A stretch of DNA of 64,000 nucleotides, taken from assembly GCA_963791995.1 (NCBI GenBank), contig CAWBUQ010000003.1, positions 144,332 to 208,331 of the forward strand, written 5' to 3'. A program made the translations under genes and the position numbers. This document shows, in pieces, positions 37,850 through 46,254 of this stretch. The stretch comes from Bog-473 sp963791995. Its GTDB lineage: Bacteria; Actinomycetota; Acidimicrobiia; Acidimicrobiales; RAAP-2. The notes beneath the pieces are model-generated. The model had not been told where the DNA came from, did not search any database, and saw only the letters and a program-made list of their open reading frames with translations. The first letter of the stretch is position 1, and each line of letters opens with the position of its first letter.

Positions 37850-38216
37850 AAACAATCGCCGATAGTGTTTGGGGCTCAAGCTCGAGGACGGTCGGCATGG
37901 CCGCGGACCGCGCCTGCCGGGCGCGATCCGGCCGAGGGTCGCCTGGCTCCCGGCGATCCGTCAGCCGCGGGGCGGTCGAGCACGACCCGGAGCGCGCCGC
38001 GCGACCGCGGCGGCGGCGCGCGAGACGAACTGGATCGTCCAGCCGGGACGCTTGCATCGAGGCCGCGGCCAAGCTGCCTCAGATTCCGAGCGCGCCGCAG
38101 GGCTGATCCGAAGCGCTGTTCCTTGGCGGGGCGCTCGTCTAGTCTTAGGGCGTCATGACATCGGGTCGCGCCATTCCACCCTCGCCCTGCCGCTTCGCAG
38201 GCGTAGCGAGCCGGCA
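37850..38216. other. Intergenic, upstream of cobB
   Basis: GC-rich with no supportable gene, and no B12 box was found here, so cobB does not appear to have its own cobalamin riboswitch. Confidence 0.4.
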
Positions 38217-39530
38217 ATGACCGACGGCCTGATGATCGCCGCACCGCGCTCGGGCAGCGGCAAGACGACGCTGACGCTCGGGCTCCTGCGCGCCTTCCGG
38301 CGGCGGGGCGCAGCCGTCGTCGGGCTCAAGTCCGGGCCGGACTACATCGATCCCGCTTTCCACGCCGCCGCTTCCGGCGCGCCGGGGGTCAACCTCGATA
38401 CCTGGGCGATGCCGCCGCCGCTCATCTTGAGCCTCGCGGCTGGGGCGTGCGCGGGGCGCGCGCTTGCGCTCTGCGAAGCCTCGATGGGTCTCTTCGACGG
38501 CGTCCCTGCGCCGGCCGGACGGAGCGGCGCCTCGGCCGACGTCGCTGCCGTCCTCGGCCTCCCAGTGCTCCTGGCGCTCGACGTCTCCGGCCAGGCGCAG
38601 TCGGCCGCGGCGGTCGTCAAGGGCTGCGCGACTTACGACGACCGGCTGCGTCTGGCCGGCGTGGTCCTGAACCGGGTCGGCAGCGAGCGCCACCGCCGCC
38701 TTGCGGCCGAGGCGATCGAGGCGCTGGGCGTCCCGGTCGTCGGCGCGCTGCCGCGCAGCGACGCCGTCGCCCTGCCCGAGCGCCACCTGGGCCTCGTGCA
38801 GGTGGGCGAGACGGAAGCGCTCGAAGCGCGGCTCGAGGCCATGGCCGACTTCGTCGAGGCTCATGTCGATATGGCGCGGGTCGGCGCCCTCGCGGGCACG
38901 ATGCGCCTCTCGCCGACCTCGCCGGACGCGCCGGCGCTGCGGCCGCCGGGGCAGCGGATCGCGCTCGCCAGCGACGCGGCCTTCTCCTTCATCTATCCGC
39001 ATCTTCTGAGCGGCTGGCGTCGCGCCGGGGCGGAGATCGCGCCCTTCTCTCCCCTCGCCGACGAGCCGCCGCCGGCCGATTGCGACGCCTGCTGGCTGCC
39101 GGGCGGCTATCCCGAACTGCACGCCGGACGGCTTGCGGCGAGCGGCCGGTTTCGTGACGGGCTCAAAAGCTTCGCGGAGACGAGGACCGTCCATGGCGAG
39201 TGCGGCGGCTATATGGCGCTCGGCCAAGGCCTCGTCGACGCTTCCGGCGCGGCGCACGCGATGGCCGGGCTCCTCGGCGTGACGACGAGCTTCGCCAGGC
39301 GCCGGATGACGCTCGGCTACCGCGAGGCCCGGCTCCGCGGAGACTGCGCGCTCGGGCGCGCGGGCGCCGTCGTCAGGGGTCACGAGTTCCACTATGCGAC
39401 GATCGCGGAGGCGGGCGGCGACGACCCGTTCGCGCTGGTCACGGACGCCTACGGCGCGCCGCCCGCGCCCGCCGGATCGCGGCGCGGCCGGGTCACCGGC
39501 TCGTTCTTTCACGCGATCGCGGAGGGGTAG
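38217..39530 (+). CDS. cobB: Cobyrinic/hydrogenobyrinic acid a,c-diamide synthase CobB
   Basis: ATP-dependent amidation of the a and c carboxylates of the corrin ring. 437 residues, intact. P-loop APRSGSGKTTLTLG (about 9-18), GLKSGPDYIDPAFH, then the glutamine amidotransferase domain with the nucleophile Cys in VHGECGGYMALG (about 328) and the His region RGHEFHYA (about 388). ATG 38217 was chosen from the in-frame longer frame because the family starts at this point. It is separated by 21 kb from the other cob genes and is convergent with a flavin reductase gene (7 bases between stops). Confidence 0.93.
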   Translation: MTDGLMIAAPRSGSGKTTLTLGLLRAFRRRGAAVVGLKSGPDYIDPAFHAAASGAPGVNLDTWAMPPPLILSLAAGACAGRALALCEASMGLFDGVPAPAGRSGASADVAAVLGLPVLLALDVSGQAQSAAAVVKGCATYDDRLRLAGVVLNRVGSERHRRLAAEAIEALGVPVVGALPRSDAVALPERHLGLVQVGETEALEARLEAMADFVEAHVDMARVGALAGTMRLSPTSPDAPALRPPGQRIALASDAAFSFIYPHLLSGWRRAGAEIAPFSPLADEPPPADCDACWLPGGYPELHAGRLAASGRFRDGLKSFAETRTVHGECGGYMALGQGLVDASGAAHAMAGLLGVTTSFARRRMTLGYREARLRGDCALGRAGAVVRGHEFHYATIAEAGGDDPFALVTDAYGAPPAPAGSRRGRVTGSFFHAIAEG

Positions 39531-39537
39531 GCCCCCG

Positions 39538-40056
39538 TCAGCGTGCGGCGAAGAACGCGCCGCGCCCGTGGCCGAGCGCAGGCTCGTTCGCGCCCTCCCG
39601 GAGGCTCACCACGGCGCCGAGCACGATGGCGTGGGAATGCCGCTCGATCGCCTCCTCTACCAGGCAGTCGAAGGCGGCGACCGCGTCGGCGAGGATCGGC
39701 GCGCCGGTCGCGAGCGTCCCCCAGTTCGCGCCCTCGAAGCGCCGGGCGCCATGAACGCCGCCGCGTCCGCTGAACCGATGCGCCAGCTCCTCGTGCCGGG
39801 CGGCCAGCAGATTGACGGAGAAGGCCCCGGACTCCCGCAAGTGGGCGAGCGTCGTCGAAGTCCGGGCGAGGCAGATATAGAGGGTCGGCGGGGTCAGCGA
39901 CAGGGACGCGAACGCGGTGACCGTGCAGCCGTGGCGGCTTTCGCCCTCGCCGCAGGCCACGATCGCCACGCCGGTGGACAACGCCCGCATCGCGTGGCGG
40001 AACGCGCCGCTCTCGGCGTGATGGAGCCGGCGTTCGCTCACGCGGCGCCACCGCAA
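39538..40056 (-). CDS. Flavin reductase-domain protein, CobR candidate
   Basis: An FMN-binding split-barrel reductase of about 172 residues. AMRALSTGVAIVAC, GCTVTAFASLSLTPPTL and SGAFSVNLLAA are standard motifs of the flavin reductase-like family. In aerobic cobalamin synthesis the co(II)rrin reductase CobR is a member of this family, and the gene lies 7 bases from the cobB stop, so a co(II)rrinic acid a,c-diamide reductase role is attractive. It could instead be the reductase partner of a monooxygenase. Start is uncertain (ATG 40056 or GTG 40038). Confidence 0.75.
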   Translation of the reverse strand: MRWRRVSERRLHHAESGAFRHAMRALSTGVAIVACGEGESRHGCTVTAFASLSLTPPTLYICLARTSTTLAHLRESGAFSVNLLAARHEELAHRFSGRGGVHGARRFEGANWGTLATGAPILADAVAAFDCLVEEAIERHSHAIVLGAVVSLREGANEPALGHGRGAFFAAR

Positions 40057-40195
40057 ACGCGGGCCGCTGCGCCTCGGCGCCGCTCGAAGGCGGGAACGGA
40101 CATCGGCGTGATTCTTCCGGCGTTTTCGACGCGGAGATAAGCGCGCCGATCGGGGGACTGACTGAGGCCCAAATGCGGCGGGGCGAGGGCGTAAG

Positions 40196-40348
40196 TCAAG
40201 TCGCGCGCCAGCCGCCGAACTGGCCCGGATTCTTATGGCCGACGCCGCGCCGCTCGCGCCCGGCCGTATGGAGTCCCGCCAGAAACTCCCACGCCTCGCG
40301 GGTCCAGCGGGCGTCGGCGAGGGCGTGATGGTTGCGCGCCCCTCGCCG
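40196..40348 (-). pseudogene. C-terminal remnant of an exonuclease-like protein
   Basis: About 46 codons ending RNHHALADARWTREAWEFL... and KNPGQFGGWRAT with a stop at 40196. HHALADA resembles the ExoIII motif (HxAxxDA) of DnaQ/RNase T exonucleases, followed by the usual helix. No start or upstream motifs exist; the stop codon of the 60-aa gene immediately precedes it in the same frame. Probably a deletion remnant; the identification is weak. Confidence 0.35.
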
Positions 40349-40531
40349 TCAACTCGTTCGCGGCCCTCGCATGGCCTGCAGCGCGGCTTCGACCCGCCTC
40401 CAGGTGCGCGCCCCTTCCTTGTCGTCGTGCTTTTCGCAGGCCACGGCGCGGTGGGCGGCTTCGGCGATGGCCGATTGGCCGTGCGCCCGCATGAGTTCGT
40501 GCGCGTAATCGGTGATGACGGTCTCGTCCAT
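40349..40531 (-). CDS. Small conserved protein, 60 aa
   Basis: MDETVITDYAHELMRAHGQ...AHRAVACEKHDDKEGARTWRRVEAAL; starts at 40531 after GAGGAGG. A mostly helical small protein of the kind common in Hyphomicrobiales, without known function. It lies directly upstream of the exonuclease remnant. Confidence 0.6.
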   Translation of the reverse strand: MDETVITDYAHELMRAHGQSAIAEAAHRAVACEKHDDKEGARTWRRVEAALQAMRGPRTS

Positions 40532-40767
40532 GGGCGTCCTCCTCCTCGACGAGGTCAGCCCGGGCGGCGCCCCGCCCGGAGTCGGCTGAGACGCGCGACG
40601 ATAAACGATGATCGCGGCCCAATTTCGCCGCGCCCGAGGACGGGCCGTCGCATGCGGAGCCGGAATGGGGCGCGCGGGCAGCGCTCGCCCAGCGCGTTCA
40701 GAGGACTCGACGCCCGCAGACTTGCAGGCGGAAAGCGCGCCGTCGGAACGTGCGCCTATCGCCAACT

Positions 40768-40832
40768 CTCCGGTCAAGACATGCTCCGGACTGATAGGGG
40801 CCACGCCCACTTGGGCCTGCCCCTGACCGGAG
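40768..40832. repeat. Structured inverted repeat, possible RNA element
   Basis: CTCCGGTCA (40768-40776) pairs with TGACCGGAG (40824-40832); inside, AGGGGC..GCCC pairs with GGGC..GCCCCT. Together they could fold into a 65-nt branched or long hairpin. It lies 70 bases upstream of the DUF1902 gene. Nature unknown. Confidence 0.4.
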
Positions 40833-40903
40833 CGTTCGTCGACGCGCCGCGCAACGAATGGCGCCGCCATGTGATAATGTATAGGCGCCCAAGGGAGCCG
40901 CCT

Positions 40904-41129
40904 ATGCGAATTGCCGTCGTGAAAGCCGCCTTCGATGACGACGCCGGGGTCTGGTTCGTCGAGCACTCCGACATCGAGGGTCTGCGCGTGGAAGGCGAGA
41001 CCTTCGAGACTTTTCGCGGCAACGTCGCCAACGCGGCGGGCGACCTCCTCTTTGGCGAAGACGACGGAACGACGACATTCACATCGAGATCGTCGCTCAC
41101 GCCTCGGTGCGCGCCCGCGCCGCGGCGTG
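40904..41129 (+). CDS. DUF1902/HicB-like protein (one frameshift)
   Basis: MRIAVVKAAFDDDAGVWFVEHSDIEG is the typical start of DUF1902 proteins, which resemble the HicB antitoxin fold. An indel near 41065 moves the end to another frame, giving NDDIHIEIVAHASVRARAAA and a stop at 41127-41129 (about 75 residues). Ribosome site AAGGGAG precedes ATG 40904. A HicA-type toxin normally sits next to such genes; the downstream sequence is repeat DNA and no toxin is visible, so it is an orphan here. Confidence 0.7.
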
Positions 41130-41568
41130 AGAGACGACGGCGAAAAGAGTTCGCGCCAGCTAACCCTCACCCTGCCGCCAGAGCCCGGCGACAGACGGGC
41201 GTCCTTCCGGACGCCCTATGGCGGCTCCCTTCTCCCACCGGGCTACGACATTCACACATCTCGAAAGCCGGGCGCTATCCTTCTCCAGCTCCGCTGGGGA
41301 AGGTGGCGCGCAGCGCCGGATGGGGTGTGGTCCACTGCCGCAACCTTGGGTCGGATTGCACGACCGTCACGCCAGCCTTCATCGAACTCATCCCTGCTTT
41401 CCGCACCCCATCCGGCCCTCCGGGCCACCTTCCCCGCTACGCGGAGAAGGAGGCGCGCCGAGATCGACTTGTGTGAATCTCATAGCCCTGGGGGAGAGGG
41501 GCGTCCCCTTCCCCTGTGGGGGAAGGGGGCCGCGTAAGCGCCCGGATGAGGGTTTCCGGCGCGATCGA
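41130..41568. other. Intergenic repeat mosaic
   Basis: No gene. Contains fragments of GC-rich intergenic repeats (for example AGCGCCGGATGGGGTG and GGGGGAAGGGGG types) and the 25-bp hairpin at 41193-41217. Confidence 0.55.
41193..41217. repeat. 25-bp hairpin repeat, copy 1
   Basis: GGGCGTCCTTCCGGACGCCC within a 25-bp sequence identical to that at 46998-47022; 8-bp perfect stem with a TTCC loop. A third stem with another loop is part of the palindromic element at 3507-3526. Confidence 0.75.
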
Positions 41569-42093
41569 TCAGACTGCATCGCACTCTAGGTCCTTCTCCA
41601 GCACGACAAATGAGAGGTCGTCGCGCAGCGGCGCGCCGAAGCGGTCGTCGCCATATGGAAAAGGCTCGCTTTCGCCGGTCTTGTGGTAGCCGCGCCGCAG
41701 ATACCATGCGATCAGCGCCTCGCGCACATTGATCGCCGTCATGCGCATGCGACGGCCGCCGTGCTGCCGCGCCCAGTCCTCGGCGGCGGCGAGCATGACG
41801 CGGCCGAGGCCGCCGTTCTGCAACTCGGGGTCGATGGCGAAGGACCCGAGATACCAGACGTCGCCGCCGAGCGGTTCTAGCCACACGCTGCCGCTGAACG
41901 CATCCGTTTGCCCGTCCACCCATTTCAACACGGTCGCGGCCGGGGCGGCGGCAAGCTCGGCGCGCAACGCTTCGGTCGTCGTGCGATCGCCGGCAAGATA
42001 GTCGGTTTCCACGGCCCAGCCGCGCGCGCCGCCCGCGCCCCGATAGGCGCGGTTCATCAGCGCCGCGACCGCAGGGACATCCTCATCGCTCAT
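41569..42093 (-). CDS. GNAT-family N-acetyltransferase
   Basis: About 174 residues. VWYLGSFAIDPELQNGGLGRVML is the acetyl-CoA binding A motif (Q/R-x-x-G-x-G/A), then INVREALIAWYLRRGYHKTGE, the B motif of GNATs. Start MSDEDVPAVAALM at 42093; GTG 42105 (VYVPMSDE) is an alternative. Substrate unknown. It is followed downstream by intergenic repeats. Confidence 0.8.
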   Translation of the reverse strand: MSDEDVPAVAALMNRAYRGAGGARGWAVETDYLAGDRTTTEALRAELAAAPAATVLKWVDGQTDAFSGSVWLEPLGGDVWYLGSFAIDPELQNGGLGRVMLAAAEDWARQHGGRRMRMTAINVREALIAWYLRRGYHKTGESEPFPYGDDRFGAPLRDDLSFVVLEKDLECDAV

Positions 42094-42209
42094 CGGGACG
42101 TACACGCCGCCTCGCCTGCTTCGCCTTCGCGCCGGGAGGACGCTTACGCAAAGTCGCGCGATGGCGCCGAGACTCAGGAAGGCGGGCGGCCCGTTAGTCC
42201 GCATCGTCA

Positions 42210-42584
42210 TCAGCGACGGTAGTAACCGCCATGGTAGCCGCCGTGATAGCCATGGTAGCCGCCGTGATAGCCATGGTAGCCGTAGTGATACCCATGCACG
42301 CCATAGGCGCCGTGATAGCCATAGGCGCCGTGAACCCCGTAGACGCCGTGATACCCATAGCCGTAGTGATACCCCGGCGCCCCGACAACAACGGCGCCGC
42401 CGCCATAATAACCATTCGGACGGCAGCCGCCGTAAGGTCCGCGATGAAACCCGATCCCGCAGCCCCCCGCGACGAGCGTGACGGCGGGCGCCGACGCCGC
42501 CAGCGGCGCGACCGGCATCGCCTGGACCGGCGCGTTTGCCAGCCCGGCCAATCCAATCGCCGTGGCAAATATGATTTTTTGCAT
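42210..42584 (-). CDS. GCG_CRPN-type secreted His/Gly/Tyr-rich repeat protein
   Basis: A 124-residue exported protein. Signal peptide MQKIIFATAIGLAGLA...VQA, then GCGIGFHRGPYGGCRPN, the conserved GCG...CRPN prefix that precedes low-complexity repeats in this small family. The C-terminal half is HGYHGGYHGY-type repeats encoded by tandem DNA repeats between about 42226 and 42370. His content suggests metal binding or a surface role, but this is inference. Confidence 0.75.
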   Translation of the reverse strand: MQKIIFATAIGLAGLANAPVQAMPVAPLAASAPAVTLVAGGCGIGFHRGPYGGCRPNGYYGGGAVVVGAPGYHYGYGYHGVYGVHGAYGYHGAYGVHGYHYGYHGYHGGYHGYHGGYHGGYYRR

Positions 42585-42748
42585 GGTTTCCCCTCCGACC
42601 CCAGCGGTCTGATCGAGATGTGGTCAGACATTTGAGGCGGTCCTTGGACCCGCCGGCTCGCTGGACCTCCCTTCTCCCGTCCTTCCATCCCCGGGTCAAG
42701 CCCTGGGATCAGGATGCGGGAAAGGGCGTCTACTTCCGCGGCGTTTCG

Positions 42749-43234
42749 TCAGCGATAGGGAGCGTCTTCGAGGAGATTGCGCGCGATCTCTCGCTCCCAT
42801 CGGTCGCCGTTGGCGAGCAGCCGTTCCTTATCGTAGTAGAGCTCTTCCCGCGTCTCGGTTGCAAATTCGAAATTCGGCCCCTCGACGATGGCGTCGACCG
42901 GACAGGCTTCCTGGCAGAAGCCGCAGTTGATGCACTTGACCATATCGATATCGTAGCGGGTCGTGCGGCGCACTCCGTTGGGGCCGGGGTCCGCTTCGAT
43001 GGTGATGGCCTGAGCCGGGCAAATCGCCTCGCACAGCTTGCAGGCGATGCAGCGCTCCTCGCCGTTGGGATAGCGCCTGAGCGCGTGCTCGCCTCGGAAG
43101 CGCGGCGACAGCGGGCTTTTCTCGTTCGGATAGTTCAGCGTGACCTTGGGCTTGAGCATGTAGCGCATGGACAGCGCGAAAGCCGCGAAGAACTCGCCCA
43201 GAAATACGGATTGGGCAGCTTGTTCAAGTCTCAT
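42749..43234 (-). CDS. nuoI: NADH-quinone oxidoreductase subunit I, isolated
   Basis: The 161-residue two-[4Fe-4S] ferredoxin-like subunit of complex I that passes electrons toward the quinone site. Cluster ligands are C62, C65, C68, C72 and C101, C104, C107, C111 (CIACKLCEAICP and CINCGFCQEACP). It is full length and undamaged, but no other nuo gene is adjacent: it is flanked by repeats, the GCG_CRPN gene and an AI-2E transporter. It is either an extra copy or moved from the main operon. Confidence 0.93.
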   Translation of the reverse strand: MRLEQAAQSVFLGEFFAAFALSMRYMLKPKVTLNYPNEKSPLSPRFRGEHALRRYPNGEERCIACKLCEAICPAQAITIEADPGPNGVRRTTRYDIDMVKCINCGFCQEACPVDAIVEGPNFEFATETREELYYDKERLLANGDRWEREIARNLLEDAPYR

Positions 43235-43868
43235 CTTCAGCTCTCCCGGACGCCGGGGCCCCGGGACCTTCGCCATCGCGCCGGCGCCGTTTATCGGCTC
43301 GACTTCGACGGCGTCTGCGCGCGAGCGGTGGGCGCCTCGGCATACCGCGCTGCGCTCAAGCGCTCCGCGCCGAAGGCCAACGCCGCGGGCTGGCCGTTTG
43401 TTCCGTGATCGGCGCGGCCAGGCGCCCGTTCGGGGAAGCGGGCGGGGTCGAGCGTAGCCCGTGCCCTGATCCGCCGCCTCCCTTCTCCCCTCATCCTGAG
43501 CTTGTCGAAGGACGGGAGAAGAGCCTGCCCTCGGGCTTGACCCGAGGGTGGCGCGGAGCGCCGGATGAGGGAGCGACGGTTCAGACGAAGACGCCGCCGG
43601 CGCCGCGGCGTCGTCGGCGGCCAATCTCGCCCGCCGCACCCCTCATCCCTGCCCTTCTCCCGGACGGGAGAAGGAGGAGGCGAGGCGGCATTCGCCGAGC
43701 GCGGCTTGCTTCTCGCGACGCTCGAGGCCGAAGCGCCGAGGCCTAACATGCCAACGCACCGCTTGATCCGCGTGCTGATCGAGGCGCAACTGGCTAAGAT
43801 GAAGGCGAAGACGACGACGCCGCGCGAGCCTTCGCATTCGGCTGCGCGCTCGGCGAAGCGGGCGGCCC
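43235..43868. other. Intergenic repeat mosaic upstream of nuoI
   Basis: No gene. Holds a 24-bp sequence shared with the PRC-barrel gene (43299-43322 and 45213-45236) and a 74-bp repeat at 43616-43689. Confidence 0.6.
43616..43689 (+). repeat. 74-bp direct repeat, copy 1
   Basis: Identical to 45099-45172 over all 74 bases; contains CTTCTCCCGGACGGGAGAAG, a 10-bp perfect hairpin. Confidence 0.9.
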
Positions 43869-45014
43869 GTGTCTGGGGGCGTTCGGGGCCGCAATTCTGG
43901 AGTTTTGGCCTTGCCGGAATCGGACCACGAGCCCGAGATCATAGCGCCTGAGGAATTGCTGGCGGACATGCCGCTTCCGTCCGACGCGAAGACCTTCTTT
44001 CTCGGCGGCCTGTTCGTTCTTGCGATGCTGATGGCGGTCTATGTCGCGAGCGAAATCGTTCTGCCGATGATCTTCGCGGTCATGTTCAATCTTTTGCTGC
44101 AGCCCGCCTTGCGTGCGCTCGAAAGATTGCGTGTGCCCAGGGTGCTGGGATCGATTGTGCTCATTCTTGTCGTGGTCGCGACCATCGTCGGAATTGGCGC
44201 CGCGGTCTCCGGGCCGGCCGGGACTTGGATCGCGAAGTTGCCCGAGGGCATTCCCCGCATCGTGCAGCGGCTGCGCTTTCTCGAAGCCCCGATCAATACG
44301 CTCAAGACATTTCTGGCGGCGGCCAACAATTTTGGCTCTGCCGGCCCGCAGCGAAGCTCGGCCGGGCCTTTCGATGGCGGAGCAATTCTGTCGAGCGTCT
44401 TCGCCGGCACGCGAAGTTTTGCCGGCGGCCTGTTCACGACCGTGATGTTTCTCTACTTCCTGCTTGTGGCGGGGGACAGTTTTCTCCGGCGGTTGGTCGA
44501 GGTTCTGCCCAGGTTCGCCAGCAAGCGGCAGGCCGTCGACATCTCGCAGCAGATCGGCCAGGATATTTCCGCCTATCTCCTCACCATTACCCTGATGAAC
44601 GCGCTGGTCGGGGTCGCGACCGCGCTGGTCATGTGGGCGACCGGAGTGGGCGATCCCGTTCTCTGGGGGACGGTCGCCTTCATTCTCAATTATGTCCCGA
44701 TTTTCGGGCCCGCCGCGGGCTTTTTCATTTTCCTGTTCGCCGGCGCGCTTACGATCGATTCGACCTGGCAAGCCCTGCTTCCGGCGGCGCTCTATGTCGG
44801 CATCCATGTGATCGAGGGGGAGACGGCGACACCAATGCTGCTCGCCAAGCAATTCACCCTCAATCCGGTGTTCGTGGTGTTCAGTTTCGTGTTCTGGTTC
44901 TGGCTGTGGGGCGTCCCCGGCGCGATCCTCTCGGCGCCGATTCTGGCCACCACCAAAATCATCTGCGACCGCATTCGCCCGCTCGCGGCCCTTGGCCATG
45001 TGCTCGGGGAATGA
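43869..45014 (+). CDS. AI-2E family (PerM-like) transporter
   Basis: A 381-residue membrane protein. Several helices are evident (FFLGGLFVLAMLMAVYVA, LGSIVLILVVVATIVGIGA, LFTTVMFLYFLLVAG, VAFILNYVPIFGPAAGFFI, VFVVFSFVFWFWLWGVPGA). NYVPIFGP and WGVPGAILSAPILA are signatures of the AI-2E/PerM (DUF20) exporters. GTG 43869 is the longest start; a TTG at 43911 is also possible. Substrate not predictable. Ends against a repeat cluster. Confidence 0.88.
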   Translation: MSGGVRGRNSGVLALPESDHEPEIIAPEELLADMPLPSDAKTFFLGGLFVLAMLMAVYVASEIVLPMIFAVMFNLLLQPALRALERLRVPRVLGSIVLILVVVATIVGIGAAVSGPAGTWIAKLPEGIPRIVQRLRFLEAPINTLKTFLAAANNFGSAGPQRSSAGPFDGGAILSSVFAGTRSFAGGLFTTVMFLYFLLVAGDSFLRRLVEVLPRFASKRQAVDISQQIGQDISAYLLTITLMNALVGVATALVMWATGVGDPVLWGTVAFILNYVPIFGPAAGFFIFLFAGALTIDSTWQALLPAALYVGIHVIEGETATPMLLAKQFTLNPVFVVFSFVFWFWLWGVPGAILSAPILATTKIICDRIRPLAALGHVLGE

Positions 45015-45057
45015 AGCGGCGGGCTCGCTTCTCCCTGCGGGAGAAGGTGGCGCGCCC

Positions 45058-45097
45058 TGTAGCCGCGCTCGGCGAGCGATCAGCGATCGCGTCTACA
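45058..45097. repeat. Palindromic element, copy C
   Basis: TGTAG...TCTACA with CGCTCGGCGAGCG and GATCAGCGATC; shorter than other copies and directly followed by the 74-bp repeat. Confidence 0.65.
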
Positions 45098-45098
45098 A

Positions 45099-45172
45099 GG
45101 CGGCCAATCTCGCCCGCCGCACCCCTCATCCCTGCCCTTCTCCCGGACGGGAGAAGGAGGAGGCGAGGCGGC
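45099..45172 (+). repeat. 74-bp direct repeat, copy 2
   Basis: Identical to 43616-43689. Two copies 1.48 kb apart flank the AI-2E transporter gene, so recombination between them could delete or excise it. Confidence 0.9.
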
Positions 45173-45204
45173 GAAGGCGCCGCCCCGCCTGTCGTCGGGG
45201 CCCG

Positions 45205-45843
45205 CTATGGGGTCGACTTCGACGGCGTCTGCGCGCCAGCGTGCGACGCGGCCATCGCCTCGTCCACAGGATCAGGCGCATACCGGAAGTCGGGGGCGCT
45301 CTTGATCTGTGCAACCGTCATGTTGATCATCGCCTTATCCGGATACCCTTGGTAGGCTTCCACGGCGGCCGGATCGACGGACGTCGCCTCAGGCTTCGAG
45401 ATTTCGCCGGTTCCCGTCGCCGAGTTGGTCGAGGCGCTGCTCGACGGCGGTTCGGGGCTCGGAACGGAACGGGCCTCGGTTTTCCATTGTACGGCTTTGA
45501 ACGGAAGGGCGACGTTTTTGGTTCCGATCCCGAGGAACCCGCCCACGCCAATAACGATGATGCGCGTCGTCCCATCGTGCCCGATCAGCACGTCCTTGAC
45601 GGTCCCGATCTTTTTGTTGTCCGAGCCGTAAACCGTGACGCCGACCAGCTTGGCCGCCCGCCATTGATCGATAGCCTGCTTGGTCACGAACTCGCCTGAG
45701 CCCGGACTTTGAGCGGCAGGCTGGCTTTGGGCCGGCTGCGCGGCCATCGGCGCCGCCTGATTGCCGCCGGTCGATTGCGCCAGGGCCGCCGACGCCATCA
45801 GCGTTGCGCCGACCAGACCCGCGGACTCCAGAACCTTCCTCAT
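45205..45843 (-). CDS. Exported PRC-barrel domain protein
   Basis: 212 residues. Signal peptide MRKVLESAGLVGATLMASAALAQ, a Gln/Pro/Ala linker, then a PRC-barrel (AKLVGVTVYGSDNKKIGTVKDVLIG...NVALPFKAVQW). The tail SHAGAQTPSKSTP is encoded by the 24-bp repeat shared with 43299-43322, so the repeat has probably supplied the stop codon and last residues. ATG 45843 follows GTAAGGAGG. Likely a periplasmic or envelope protein of unknown role. Confidence 0.8.
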   Translation of the reverse strand: MRKVLESAGLVGATLMASAALAQSTGGNQAAPMAAQPAQSQPAAQSPGSGEFVTKQAIDQWRAAKLVGVTVYGSDNKKIGTVKDVLIGHDGTTRIIVIGVGGFLGIGTKNVALPFKAVQWKTEARSVPSPEPPSSSASTNSATGTGEISKPEATSVDPAAVEAYQGYPDKAMINMTVAQIKSAPDFRYAPDPVDEAMAASHAGAQTPSKSTP

Positions 45844-46254
45844 TTGCGCCTCCTTACGTCCCCATTGGACACCCCATTTGCCTGCTTTTGCGCCTGCATA
45901 CGTCGGCGCTCGCGCGATGCCCGGGCGGGCTCGCGCAAGCGCACCGGCGCCGCGCCGCACTCCGGCGCTCCCCGCTCGCGTTCAACGCCGCGGGCAGGCG
46001 CTTGTTCCGTTAGCGGCGCGCCGGCGGCTTGGTGCGACGGGTCCGCAAACAACGCCTTGTCGCCGCGCTCGGCTCAAGCGCGGCCGACGCGCTCAGCGAG
46101 CGCGTCTACAACGCGGCCAATCACACCCGCGGCGGCCCTCGTCGCACCCATTGTCCTCCCGACAGCGCGACATCCCCGCGGTCTTCCAAGTGGAAGCGGA
46201 TCGGGGAAATGGGATATGAAGCGGTTGTCAGCGTAATCGCGATAACAGATTAGG
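45844..46254. other. Intergenic
   Basis: No gene; holds palindromic element copy D. Confidence 0.5.
46058..46111. repeat. Palindromic element, copy D
   Basis: Ends AGCGAGCGCGTCTACA and is followed by GCGGCCAATC, the start of the 74-bp repeat context. The left half is diverged (TTGTCGCCGCGCTC). Confidence 0.6.

Noticed and set aside
41130..41568. HicA toxin partner of the DUF1902 gene
   Set aside because: The region is repeat DNA; no HicA-like G-S-H motif in any frame.
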